A stretch of 64,000 nucleotides of DNA from Hormiphora californensis. Lineage: Eukaryota; Ctenophora; Tentaculata; Cydippida; Pleurobrachiidae. Both the position numbers and the translations under genes were made by a program. The notes under the pieces were generated by a model that saw nothing but the letters and a program-made list of their open reading frames with translations, had not been told where the DNA came from and ran no database searches. Shown piece after piece: positions 10,894 to 20,609 of the stretch; position 1 is the first letter of the stretch; the number at the start of each line of letters is the position of its first letter. The stretch covers positions 6,221,397 to 6,285,396 of the forward strand of contig CM035351.1 of the NCBI GenBank assembly GCA_020137815.1, given 5' to 3'.

Positions 10894-12216
10894 TCATTTC
10901 ATGCACTGTTTCTGGTGCACAACAAGGGACCTAACAGTGAACTGTTTTCCACAGTTGATACAAGGTACAAATCTCCCCGTCACCACTTTCCCGGCCACTT
11001 GAGTTGGAGAAGAGAGCCCTCCCCCACCGTTAGTACGACTATCCTGCCTCCCTCCTCCCTCTACACTGGGTGGGATGGTCTGGGATCTCACCAGATCGGT
11101 CCTCTCACAATAGTTATAATAGTGGGTGTTAACCTTGCTTTTCAATACCACCATCCCACAAACTAGACAGTTCATCAGCAGGTTGGGATCGACACCCTGT
11201 ACCAGATCTATCACTACCTCCTCAGTAGTGCCCGTATCCTGGAGACTGGAGGTGATCAGGGCAGGATTGTTGTTTCTATTGTACCGCTTGTATGGTGGGG
11301 AGGGGTCAGGAGAGGGGGTAGCGGATGGAGGGGTTTGGGATGACGGCTGCTGCTGGCGGGGTGGGCTAGGTTGTTGTTTAGGTATTGGTGGGATGGGCTG
11401 GACAGCTTTAGGAGGCGATGATTTGGGAGGTTTTCCTGGTGAAGCCTTCTTTGGACTAACTTTCTTGGCCACTGCAGGTGGGGGTGGTGATGGTTCATAC
11501 CCTCCGTCCACCTCCTCTCTAGGACGGGACTTGCAACTTTTGATATGGACATTCAGAGAGTTGTGAGAGAAGGCCTTTCCACAGAACTGGCAGGGTAACA
11601 TTTGGAGGGGACAACCCTTGGGTGGGGCTGTTTTAGGAGGACCAGATGGACCTGCAGTACTGGCTCTCAATACATTAGTTGACCCCACACCACCACCACC
11701 AGTACTAGGTGGGACCCTGTTGAACTGTTCAGCGATGGTTATCCGTTGTGATTTGGTTAGTGTCCGGGTCGAGAATGTCTCCTCTCGTCTCATATCAGGA
11801 GTAACTTCAACCTGCTCCCCTCCCTTAACAACAATCCTCTGTCCATACATCCCACTACCACTCTTCAGTGCCTGGGCAGGGGTCATCTTCAGTTTGGTAC
11901 AGACCCTCTCGTGGGCTTCTATCCGAGCAGGGAGGAAGGATCGGGAGCAGTTAGAACATTTCACCAAGTTTTCTGTGGCTGCTTGGTTGGAAGCCTGGTT
12001 CATTTTCTCGATCTGGGCAGCCCTCTGGGCAGGATCATTACTAATTGGCTCGTTAAATTCCACAGGTTTGACTGGTCGGGGTTGGCGCTTGTTTTTAGGC
12101 AGTGCATTGTTCATACTCTCCCATTTTTTGATACACTGTGGTTCGTGGATACCAATACTCCGGGATCCAAACTCTCTGCCGCAAATGTAGCAGATTATCA
12201 ATTTAGGTGGTGGCAT
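10894..12216 (-). CDS. C2HC/C2H2 zinc-finger protein, ZNF474/ZC2HC1-like
   Basis: Single-exon 440-residue protein with four zinc-knuckle units of the ZC2HC1 type: CYICGREFGSRSIGIHEPQC near the start, CSNCSRSFLPARIEAHERVC near 85-105, CQFCGKAFSHNSLNVHIKSC near 215, and CINCGKQFTVRSLVVHQKQC at the C-terminus. A divergent unit with CLVCGMVVLKSKVNTHY is near 350. The knuckles are joined by long proline- and lysine-rich linkers (KKVSPKKASPGKPPKS). The first unit with its SRSIGIHEPQCIKKWE tail is characteristic of ZNF474 and relatives, which are testis/cilia-enriched in vertebrates. The molecular role is unknown. It starts 277 bases after the end of CCDC148 on the same strand. No frame breaks. Confidence 0.85.
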   Translation of the reverse strand: MPPPKLIICYICGREFGSRSIGIHEPQCIKKWESMNNALPKNKRQPRPVKPVEFNEPISNDPAQRAAQIEKMNQASNQAATENLVKCSNCSRSFLPARIEAHERVCTKLKMTPAQALKSGSGMYGQRIVVKGGEQVEVTPDMRREETFSTRTLTKSQRITIAEQFNRVPPSTGGGGVGSTNVLRASTAGPSGPPKTAPPKGCPLQMLPCQFCGKAFSHNSLNVHIKSCKSRPREEVDGGYEPSPPPPAVAKKVSPKKASPGKPPKSSPPKAVQPIPPIPKQQPSPPRQQQPSSQTPPSATPSPDPSPPYKRYNRNNNPALITSSLQDTGTTEEVVIDLVQGVDPNLLMNCLVCGMVVLKSKVNTHYYNYCERTDLVRSQTIPPSVEGGGRQDSRTNGGGGLSSPTQVAGKVVTGRFVPCINCGKQFTVRSLVVHQKQCMK

Positions 12217-12492
12217 TCTGGATCTGCTACTAAAATGGAGGGAGAGAGATTTAGGATATGTACATTTAGGACACTTAGGACATCATGAAACGAGAACAAA
12301 CGCAATTGAAGATCAGAATTTATAAAACAACATCAATCACACGTTCACATTTTACACAATTACACAACACCTGCCCTACGGATCAGGGGGCACCAAACAG
12401 ATTCAATCTCTGGTTACTAAAGATCTGGAGAGCTCTCATTTCTTGGCCTCATTTATTTATCAATGTTTCTGAAAGAAAGGACCCTAACATTG

Positions 12493-14241
12493 TTACCCCT
12501 CGTCCTGTTTGAACACAGTGCTGACCATGTCAGGTCTGGGTGCCACAGGCGGTGCAATACTGGTCAACACACTCCTCCCATAGTCTGTATTCATTAGCCC
12601 CGCATTTCTCAGAGCCTTTTCCACCTTCAACCTCATATCCTTCTGTATCACACCATCATCATACCCCACAATAGAAAACAGTGGGTTGTTAGGGGTGTAG
12701 TCGGGCTTCTTGACCTTGCTAACACTGGCCTCTGTATAGTTCAGCACTCTAAGTGGGTCGTAGGGCGCCTCTACTGCAACTGTAGCAGCCAACTTATCTA
12801 ACCGCTCCTTCCTTTCCATCTCCTCCTGCTCTTTTCGAGCCTGCTCAGCAGCCTGCTCCTCCAGTTTCTGAGCTTGCAAATCAGCACGATAGTTCACCCT
12901 CTTCTTCCCTGCAACAAGGCGTTTCTTCTGAGTCCGTGCATCTTTCTCCCTGAGTTCTGCAAGTTTCTGCTCGTTTGCTTGAAGATGTTCCTCCCTAGCA
13001 GCTTGGAAGGCGGCTATCTTCTCCTTTTCCATCTGTCTCTGTTTCTCCCTTCTCCTCTCCATATCCTCCCTCTCCTTTCTCATCCTTTCATCCAGTACAG
13101 CAAGCTCCTCCTCCTCAGCTCTCAGCTTTATCAACCTCTCCTCCCTTGCCTTCAACAGCTCCTCAAACTTTTTAGCCGTCCTCTCTTTCTGCTGAAGAAC
13201 CTCAGCAGTCTTAGCCTCAACCTCAGCCTTCATTCTCCACTGATCCCTGCAGTCTGTATCAGCCACTGCTACCAACTTCTGTAGAGCAGCACTATGCATC
13301 CTTTTAATGGTTCTCTTGTGCTCAGTGTAGAGGGCGTGTAACTGACACCACTCCTGGTGCTCCCTCAACTCATCTTCTGTCCTGTGGGAGAGTGATTTCC
13401 GGAGCATTTCTAGACTGAGAGTGCTTCGCTGGTGTTTATCTACTGGGTACATATGGGAAATGTGTTCGAAAAGGGCATGTTCCTCTCTGGGCCACCCTCC
13501 AAATCGACCCTTGTGCAGGATGATGTCGTAGGATAACTTGAGTTCGTGGAGAGCATCGTTATACTGTTTATCTGTTGTCAGGTATTGCTCAATGTACTGA
13601 TACAGACATTCCTCCCGGGGGAATCTCAGGCTGAAAAGTGTCTCTGTCGTGTTGTCTGACTGATATTCCCAGGATTTTAGAACCCCGTTAAACACCTCCA
13701 ACTCACTCTCCAGTTTCTGGGACTCAGCTAGAAGATTGTCCAGGATATTTCCCTGTTGCCCAGCAATACTCTCCAGGATAGGCCCTACATCATCTGTATT
13801 ATCATTTCTGTCCTCTCGCTTAAACCAAAACTCCATGTCTCCGATGAATTCCCATACTGGCTGCACCGTGGATGCTTCAAACACTTTGAATTCTGATTGC
13901 AACTCACTCACAAACTCGCATATTTCATTCTCACAGAGAAGTTTTGAAGGGTCCGCCTGCTCGGCAATAACAGCTGAAATTGTCCGGACTTGAGATTTGA
14001 GAGAAATATCTTCCTTCAGCCAGATAGATTTATGCTGGTTGTAAGTTGAAGTTGAGCCGTATTTTGATTTGATTTTGTTGAATTTTTTCAAGTTATGCCT
14101 GTCCAATTTTAACTTCAGCTTTTCCTCTTGCAGTTTCAATTTCATGTCACGGTAATTGACATTCTTGTAGGTTTTATTGGCATTGGCATTTGAACCAACT
14201 GCGAACTTAGTGGTCAGGTCATCAATATCTCCCTTTCCCAT
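12493..14241 (-). CDS. CCDC148: coiled-coil domain-containing protein 148
   Basis: Single-exon 582-residue protein, close to the length of vertebrate CCDC148 (about 590). Residues 25-60 are a basic helix (MKLKLQEEKLKLKLDRHNLK) and a conserved YNQHKSIWLKE motif follows. The middle has the family blocks FPREECLYQYIEQYL, then HALFEHISHMYPVDKHQRST and ELREHQEWCQLHALYTEHK. Residues about 330-475 are an uninterrupted charged coiled coil (ERMRKEREDMERRREKQRQ). The C-terminus has YDPLRVLNYTEAS and NPLFSIVGYDDGV. Function is poorly known; expression follows ciliated tissues in other animals. ATG at 14241 opens the conserved frame, and its 5' flank contains an in-frame stop. No frame breaks. Confidence 0.85.
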   Translation of the reverse strand: MGKGDIDDLTTKFAVGSNANANKTYKNVNYRDMKLKLQEEKLKLKLDRHNLKKFNKIKSKYGSTSTYNQHKSIWLKEDISLKSQVRTISAVIAEQADPSKLLCENEICEFVSELQSEFKVFEASTVQPVWEFIGDMEFWFKREDRNDNTDDVGPILESIAGQQGNILDNLLAESQKLESELEVFNGVLKSWEYQSDNTTETLFSLRFPREECLYQYIEQYLTTDKQYNDALHELKLSYDIILHKGRFGGWPREEHALFEHISHMYPVDKHQRSTLSLEMLRKSLSHRTEDELREHQEWCQLHALYTEHKRTIKRMHSAALQKLVAVADTDCRDQWRMKAEVEAKTAEVLQQKERTAKKFEELLKAREERLIKLRAEEEELAVLDERMRKEREDMERRREKQRQMEKEKIAAFQAAREEHLQANEQKLAELREKDARTQKKRLVAGKKRVNYRADLQAQKLEEQAAEQARKEQEEMERKERLDKLAATVAVEAPYDPLRVLNYTEASVSKVKKPDYTPNNPLFSIVGYDDGVIQKDMRLKVEKALRNAGLMNTDYGRSVLTSIAPPVAPRPDMVSTVFKQDEG

Positions 14242-14754
14242 CGCTAAAAACAGCTGTGTTATAACTTACAGCTGGAACTTGGAAATTGGAAGTCAGTTCG
14301 ATTGGATAAGTCCTACAAATAGAGCAATCCTAGAAAAACCGTCTGTGAACAATAGACTACGATAAACCTGCAAGTTTAAGGATCAGAGGAACAGTACAGA
14401 CTTTAAAAAAGACTGTACCAGACGACGGGAAACGGGCGGTGTACCCTCACGGAGTGCCCGAGAGCTTTCAAAAGTTCTAATCAATCCATTACTGTAATGA
14501 AGCAGGCATTTCTTATAGTTAAAGCATACACTTCTAGTATTTATGTAGTCAACGAGTTAAGAAGACTGAGGCCGCAATGAAAAACAAAATCACAAATCAC
14601 AAAAAACGTTTAAAAAAAGCACGGTTTTCGCGAAAAGCAACAAAATTAAAGTCCGTTTCAAGCGACTTGACCCGTAATTCTTGGAATTTGGCGCATTGCG
14701 CGTGTATTTACAAATAAAAGGGGAAATCCTGAATTTCCAGGAATCTCAGGTCAA
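14242..14754. other. upstream region of CCDC148, no gene seen
   Basis: No coding signal. A promoter for the minus-strand CCDC148 is expected here but no specific site can be supported. Confidence 0.4.
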
Positions 14755-15459
14755 GAGGGATCCCTAAAAAAGTTCAGTATTTACACAGCGTTTACACAGT
14801 CTTTACACAGTCCCCTGGTAAAAATGTCGTGCGACGAATCCTTGATTAGACGCACGAATCGTGTGACAAATCTAGCGACTATACGCACGATTTGACGGAC
14901 GAATCAAGGGATTAGGACCATTTTGAGTGCGTTTTGAGCCGCGCTTAGAACTGCATCGCTTTTTAGTTTAAATGCGCGGCTTTTTCATGGATTTTACGAA
15001 AAAAAAGTTTTCAAAGAACTTGAGGATGATTTGCAGTTGCGGTGTTTGACATTCATAAGAAAGCAAAGCAAAGCAAATCAAATCAAAGCAAAAGTAAATG
15101 GTGAAAATATATTTGACAAATCTATAGCTCACGATCCTCTTACTATGAGTCTACCAATTAGCGGTTGCAGTCTCACCGAAATGTGAGAACAGGCGGGATC
15201 CTACTAATTACAGTATGGTAGCTGTCTCATTGCCGATTGGTAATCAGAAACTCTTTGTTAATTGGCACTCATTCAGTCGTGGCCGTTTCGCTGAATTTCT
15301 CTGAAACTCTCTCTGAAAAACTCTTATCTCATGGTATCTAAGCTAGTTCAGTTAATATAGTTTATCTCCCTCCGGTTACAGCTGCTGGGTGAGCCGTGAC
15401 CATGTGTTTCCCCAGGATGCTCCTATTATTTCGAAGTCGCTGGCTACTCTCGTGCTGCA

Positions 15460-16380
15460 GCACTACCTCTTAGGGAAAGGGTTACCGAGTGTGGAATTAC
15501 ACTTGGGAGCAGCGTCGTGGTCTTGTATACCAAGTTCCTGATGTTGCAGGGGAGTTCGCCTTGGTTGAGGGTGCAGTTGCAGATGGGTCGTTGTCCGTTG
15601 AGCAATTCTCCGGACTAGTGCTGTTCTGACCACAATTTCCACTGTTCTCCTTGTCATGACTCATGTAGGGATGCCGGATTTTGCTGTTGTTGCCAGTATC
15701 ATTCTTGTTAGAGCCTCATTTATAGAGTTGGTTACGAAGTCACCCCTTTTATTTCATACAGTGAGCAATTATAATAAGAGAGGGGTAATTTCATTACCAA
15801 TTTATAGGGGGTCTGGGTGGGTTACTATATGAATACTTATAAGTAGGTGGATTGGGGGAACGGGAGAGAGATTGGGTAAGGGGAGAGGGAAGGGGTGTGA
15901 TGGTGTTTTTGCGGGGGGTGTGTGTGAGGGGTGAGTACATTGTGCCGTGTGGGGATGTGCCTCGCTACTTCTCTTGTGATGGTGATGGTGACATGTTCCA
16001 AGGGGTAACCAGAGTTGGTCAGGTTGCGATGGAGTGTTTCCAGGTGGGACCAGGCGAAATCCTTGCTGGAGCACAGTCTTAGGATCCGTCTGGTTTCGTT
16101 GTGACTGTGTCGAGACTCGAGTTTAGTCTTTGTTTCACAGTGTGAGTTGTATGGGAGGTACATTCCCCAATGGGTCTCCTTTTGGTACAGCTGGTGGCTG
16201 GTGCTGTATATTCGCTTTACCTGTTTTGGCTACCAGGATGTAGAAGAACCCAGCGCGTGGTGACTCGGCTACGATCCATAGTGTACCTGAGCTCTCCTTT
16301 CCATTATACATTGTTTAGATGTGATAGGAAAGTATGGGCATCCTCAATTGATTTCCAGAGGGCAGAGGGAATTTGAGTCT
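15460..16380 (-). pseudogene. decayed reverse-transcriptase fragment, Penelope-like
   Basis: On the minus strand, 16163-15837 is open and reads MYLPYNSHCETKTKLESRH, RRILRLCSS, LETLHRNLTNSGYPLEHVTI. The YLPYNSHC...RRICS...L--RGYP spacing is typical of the region after the catalytic box in Penelope-like and related elements. Just upstream, another frame gives LYQKETHWGMYLPYNSHC, a continuation of the same domain. To the left, 15657-15463 is a short basic frame with no further support. The fragment is frameshifted and lacks the catalytic core. Confidence 0.5.
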
Positions 16381-16438
16381 AGTCGTTCATGTATGTACCC
16401 ATGTATAGAGTGGTATCTCTCTCTATTATATCTCTCTA

Positions 16439-17036
<598 letters not shown>

Positions 17037-17059
17037 AACCTATAGTAATGCACCGACAC

Positions 17060-17325
17060 ACGCAATCGTGATAGGACACTTCAGTCTAACACCGCTAATG
17101 AGCCGGGAGCCCAACCCAATCCCGACATGGTATCTCGTGTCGTCTAATACCTCTAACGAGCCCTCCCAATCTGTACCTCGTATCGTCAAATACCGCTACA
17201 AATGATCACTCCCCAATCCGGACCTCGTATCTCGTATCATCTAATACCTCTAAATGAGCCCTCCAAATCCGTAGACCGTACCTCGTATCGGCTAATACCT
17301 CTAATTCATACCCCGCTGCCAATAC
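17060..17325. repeat. short degenerate tandem repeat
   Basis: Four to five imperfect copies of a roughly 55-70-base unit whose core is CTAATACCTCTAA followed by GAGCCCTCC, AATCCG and CTCGTATCG words (cores near 17143, 17231 and 17293). It lies immediately after the CT tract. Confidence 0.65.
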
Positions 17326-17694
17326 AATATTGATGGGCAGTGGGTCAGAAAGCTATAATCGGCGAGAAGAAGGAGTAGCTTTATCAGAACTAGAGACCAT
17401 GACTCAGAACTTCAGGAAGCCACTACTAACTCTGGCCTGGATTTTGGAACATCAAATTTGGACTAAAATGGTCTCTTGAAAACCCTTGAAATTGGCCAAT
17501 TCTTATTCATCTTTTCCCAATATTTACAGACAATTTTCTCATCAATTATTAATTAATAGCCCGAAATAAACACCGAAACTGGGTACATAAACCGTGGATG
17601 ATCCAATAGCTTATATAATGAACAAATTTATTGATTATTATCTTTGGCGGCTAAAATGAACTTGCTTTTTATAAAAAGGTCGGAACGATTCCGT

Positions 17695-17938
17695 GGTGCT
17701 GATCTCCTATTACGATCAATGGCGTTCAGCGACGGTCCATGCAGTTAGCTCGGGCACCACCCCAAGCAGGCAACCTTATTGGTTAGATATGCACCGTCTT
17801 TGCGAAACTCTTGAAAGAGCCTCTACCAATCATAGCTTGGCGGTCTAGGTGGCATTGGGCTAGTCCAAGCACGAACCTGTGACCTAGCGTGTGGAAGGCG
17901 AGTGCACTGGCCACTACACCACCCTGCGTTTACTCACC
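17695..17938 (-). mobile_element. tRNA-derived SINE
   Basis: Read on the minus strand from about 17935, the head contains a pol III A-box-like stretch (GTAGTGGCCAGTGCACTCG) and about 30 bases on a B box (GGTTCGTGCTTGG), the order and spacing of a tRNA promoter. About 150 bases of unrelated body follow. This is the standard SINE head plus body layout. It lacks the acceptor-stem pairing of a real tRNA. Confidence 0.75.
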
Positions 17939-18532
17939 CGCTAGGGTTTACAAAACCTGATCAGGTCACATTACTAAATAGTAATTGCATACTATGGTAT
18001 GCTGCAGGTAGTTGTATCTGCACAAACCTTGTTAGTTGTTTGGTATTACTATACTGGTAGTACCGGTCCGGTACGTAAGGCGCCATGACATGAAATCACT
18101 CAAACTCAATTTCAGATTTTAATTCAGCACCATTGTAGCGCGGCTCAAAACGCACTCAAAATGGTCCTAATCCCTTGATTCGTCCGTCAAATCGTGCGTA
18201 TAGTCGCTAGATTTGTCACACGATTCGTGCGTCTAATCAAGGATTCGTCGCACGACATTTTACCAGGGTCGTTACACCCAGAGCGGCGCGTGCTGCGTTT
18301 TGCGGCTTTTTCTAAGAAAATATTGGATTGTGTGCTGCACAATTGAGGAAATTGAGCGCTGCGGCGAAAAAAGTTTCCGAAAACGCTGCAAATCGAGTGC
18401 GAAAGACGCAGTCTTTACACCCAGAGCGGCGCGGGCGCTCTGGGTGTAACGACTGTGTAAAGACTGTGTAAACGCTGTGTAAATACTGAACTTTTTTAGG
18501 GATCCCTAGTCGTTTGAAGAAAAGCTTAAAAT

Positions 18533-18756
18533 TAGTGGAAGCTCTTACGGTATTTCCCACGCCCCGTGGGAAAGTTTTTGACCGTGGGAAAGTTTTCAAA
18601 CCGTGGGAAAAGAGAGATACATACAATAACATGAAAAAAATAATTATTTTTTTAATGTTATTGTATGTATCTCTCTTTTCCCACGGTTTGAAAACTTTCC
18701 CACGGTCAAAAACTTTCCCACGAGGCGTGGGAAATACCGTAAGAGCTTCCACTAAA
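18533..18756. mobile_element. 223-bp foldback MITE
   Basis: Almost perfect palindrome. The left arm begins GTGGAAGCTCTTACGGTATT and the right arm ends with its reverse complement. Internally CCGTGGGAAAGTTTT motifs mirror each other around an A/T-rich centre at about 18640. TA flanks each end, consistent with a TA target duplication (Tc1/mariner-type MITE). Confidence 0.85.
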
Positions 18757-19469
18757 TTCGATTCCCAAATAAAATTTTGGTCGCCGAAATATTTCGCTGC
18801 AATGTTTGTAGCGCGCGAAAAATTTCGCAATAAAGAGCCGCGCAATATTTTCAGGTTAAAATCCACTCGAAAATTTCTTCTTTGTTTTTATTTTTTTTCT
18901 CTTTTCCATTTTTTGAAAAGCGCTGCCTTATCCCGCGCTGGGGGCCAGCGGCGTTTGCCGATTCCATTTTCAAAACGGTGCTGGTTGCAACTTGCAACTT
19001 GCACTTCAGCCCCATCGCGCACATCCCCGCATAAAGGTCTCTTTAGGGGGGGGGGGGCATACAGCGTATGCCAAGGTCATTGAGGGTCCCTAACCCCATC
19101 TGGAGCAGGGGCTAAAGAAATTTCGGTCGCCGATGAAAGCCGCACACGGCGCACCGCCTTGACCTGGAGGGTCCCAAACCCCTATCCGTCCTGGGCGTGA
19201 GTTTGCATGCTTCCTTGGGGCCATCGGTCATAGGGTCCTCTATCTCAAACTAAAAGCAAGCAAGTCTTCCTCGTTTTTGCCGAAATAAAGTTATTCTATT
19301 TTTCGGGACGGGTAGGGTACGTGGCTGGTCACTGCTCCTAGGTCCGACTGAGAATCAATTACCAATACCCTTTTATTCTCTAGTTCATTGATATACGTTT
19401 AATCTGACCCTCAATCACCTGCTCTTGCCGCATTAACGTCCCATTTTAACAGAAAATTCTCCTAGCACC
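18757..19469. other. upstream region of eIF2-alpha
   Basis: No gene seen. Contains a G run at about 19047 and low-complexity GC-rich words. A pyrimidine-AG (TTTTAACAG) just before the eIF2-alpha ATG, at about 19443-19451, looks like a splice acceptor. A 5'-UTR intron or a trans-splice site is possible. Confidence 0.4.
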
Positions 19470-20435
19470 ATGCCTCAACTGTCGTGCCGGTTCTACGAGA
19501 AGAAGCTCCCTGATGTCGACCAGGTGGTTATGGTGACTGTCAGCGAGATCACCGATCTCGGAGCTTATGTCAAACTTCTCGAGTACGATGGCGCCAAAGG
19601 TCTCATCCTCATGACAGAGATGTCCCGGAAGCGAATCCGATCCATTAACAAGCTGGTCCGTGTAGGGAGGAACGAGTGTGTGCTGGTAACACGAGTGGAC
19701 CAGGAGAAAGGATATCTGGATCTCTCAAAAAGGAGGGTTGTACATGAGGATATCAAGCAGACGGAGGAGAAATACTCCCGGTGCAAGACCGTCAACCAGA
19801 TTCTCCGGCATGTGGGAGAGTTGTTAGACTACGAGGACAATAAACAACTCGAGGATCTTTACAAGAGGACGGCTTGGTTCTTTGATAAGAAGTATGCTAC
19901 CAGCGGTGGGAGTTATGAGAGGTTCAAGGAGGCCGCTCAGAAGCCCGAGGTTCTAGATGAGCTAGATATGGATCCCCACACAAAGGAATATCTGCTGAAG
20001 GAGATCAAGAGGAAACTCACTCCGCAAGCAGTCAAGGTTCGAGCTGATGTCGAGGTGTGTTGCTATGCCTACGAGGGTATTGATGCTGTCAAGAACGCCC
20101 TCCGAGCAGGTTTAGTTTTCTCCTCTGAGGAGGTCCCTCTGAAGATCAACCTCATTGCCCCTCCCCTCTATGTGATATCGGTTACTCTACTGAACGAGGA
20201 GAAAGGAGTGGAGGTTGTCAAGAAATCAATGGCAGCCATCAAGGAATCAATCGAGGCTGCAGAGGGTAATTTTGAGGTGAAATTAGAGCCCAAGGTTGTC
20301 TCAGAAACAGATGACAAGAAGCTGCAGGATGAGATGGAGCAGCGAGAGAGGGCTATGCAGGAGGTGGATGGAGATGATGATGAAGATGAAGATAGCGAAG
20401 AAGATGACGAAGATGAAGATGGAGAGGAAGACTAA
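19470..20435 (+). CDS. EIF2S1: eukaryotic translation initiation factor 2 subunit alpha
   Basis: 321 residues, single coding exon, full length (human 315). eIF2-alpha is the regulatory subunit of the eIF2-GTP-initiator tRNA complex. Seen: the N-terminal S1/OB domain (LSCRFYEKKLPDVDQVVMV, GAYVKLLEYD), the phospho-loop MSRKRIRSINKLVRVGRNEC with Ser52 (Ser51 in mature numbering), the target of the stress kinases; then EKGYLDLSKRRV, the helical domain (RRTAW-like KRTAWFFDKKY), LTPQAVKVRADVEV, YEGIDAVKNALRAGL, and PKVVSETD. The C-terminal tail after VDGDDD is unusually long and acidic. No intron inside the CDS, unlike most neighbours to the right. It is followed in the same direction, 175 bases on, by the TDRKH-like gene. 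Confidence 0.98.
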   Translation: MPQLSCRFYEKKLPDVDQVVMVTVSEITDLGAYVKLLEYDGAKGLILMTEMSRKRIRSINKLVRVGRNECVLVTRVDQEKGYLDLSKRRVVHEDIKQTEEKYSRCKTVNQILRHVGELLDYEDNKQLEDLYKRTAWFFDKKYATSGGSYERFKEAAQKPEVLDELDMDPHTKEYLLKEIKRKLTPQAVKVRADVEVCCYAYEGIDAVKNALRAGLVFSSEEVPLKINLIAPPLYVISVTLLNEEKGVEVVKKSMAAIKESIEAAEGNFEVKLEPKVVSETDDKKLQDEMEQRERAMQEVDGDDDEDEDSEEDDEDEDGEED

Positions 20436-20609
20436 TCTTGGGAGTGCTATTATTTTCTGTGTTTTAAATGATCTTTTACAAATGAGATCTTGTGTCTTAT
20501 GACAGTTGACAATTCTCTCTTTTCTTGACAATCACCGATCATTGCTTCACTGCTTCATTCCCCCCACTAAAATCCACACAGCTCTCCTTCTTTCTATAAT
20601 AGTGGGGCA

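Noticed and set aside
11126-12190. Plus-strand open frames opposite the zinc-finger gene
   Set aside because: Antisense shadows of a GC-rich coding exon; the minus-strand frame holds the zinc knuckles.
17695-17938. tRNA gene
   Set aside because: A and B boxes are present but the acceptor stem cannot pair and the sequence continues into a SINE body.
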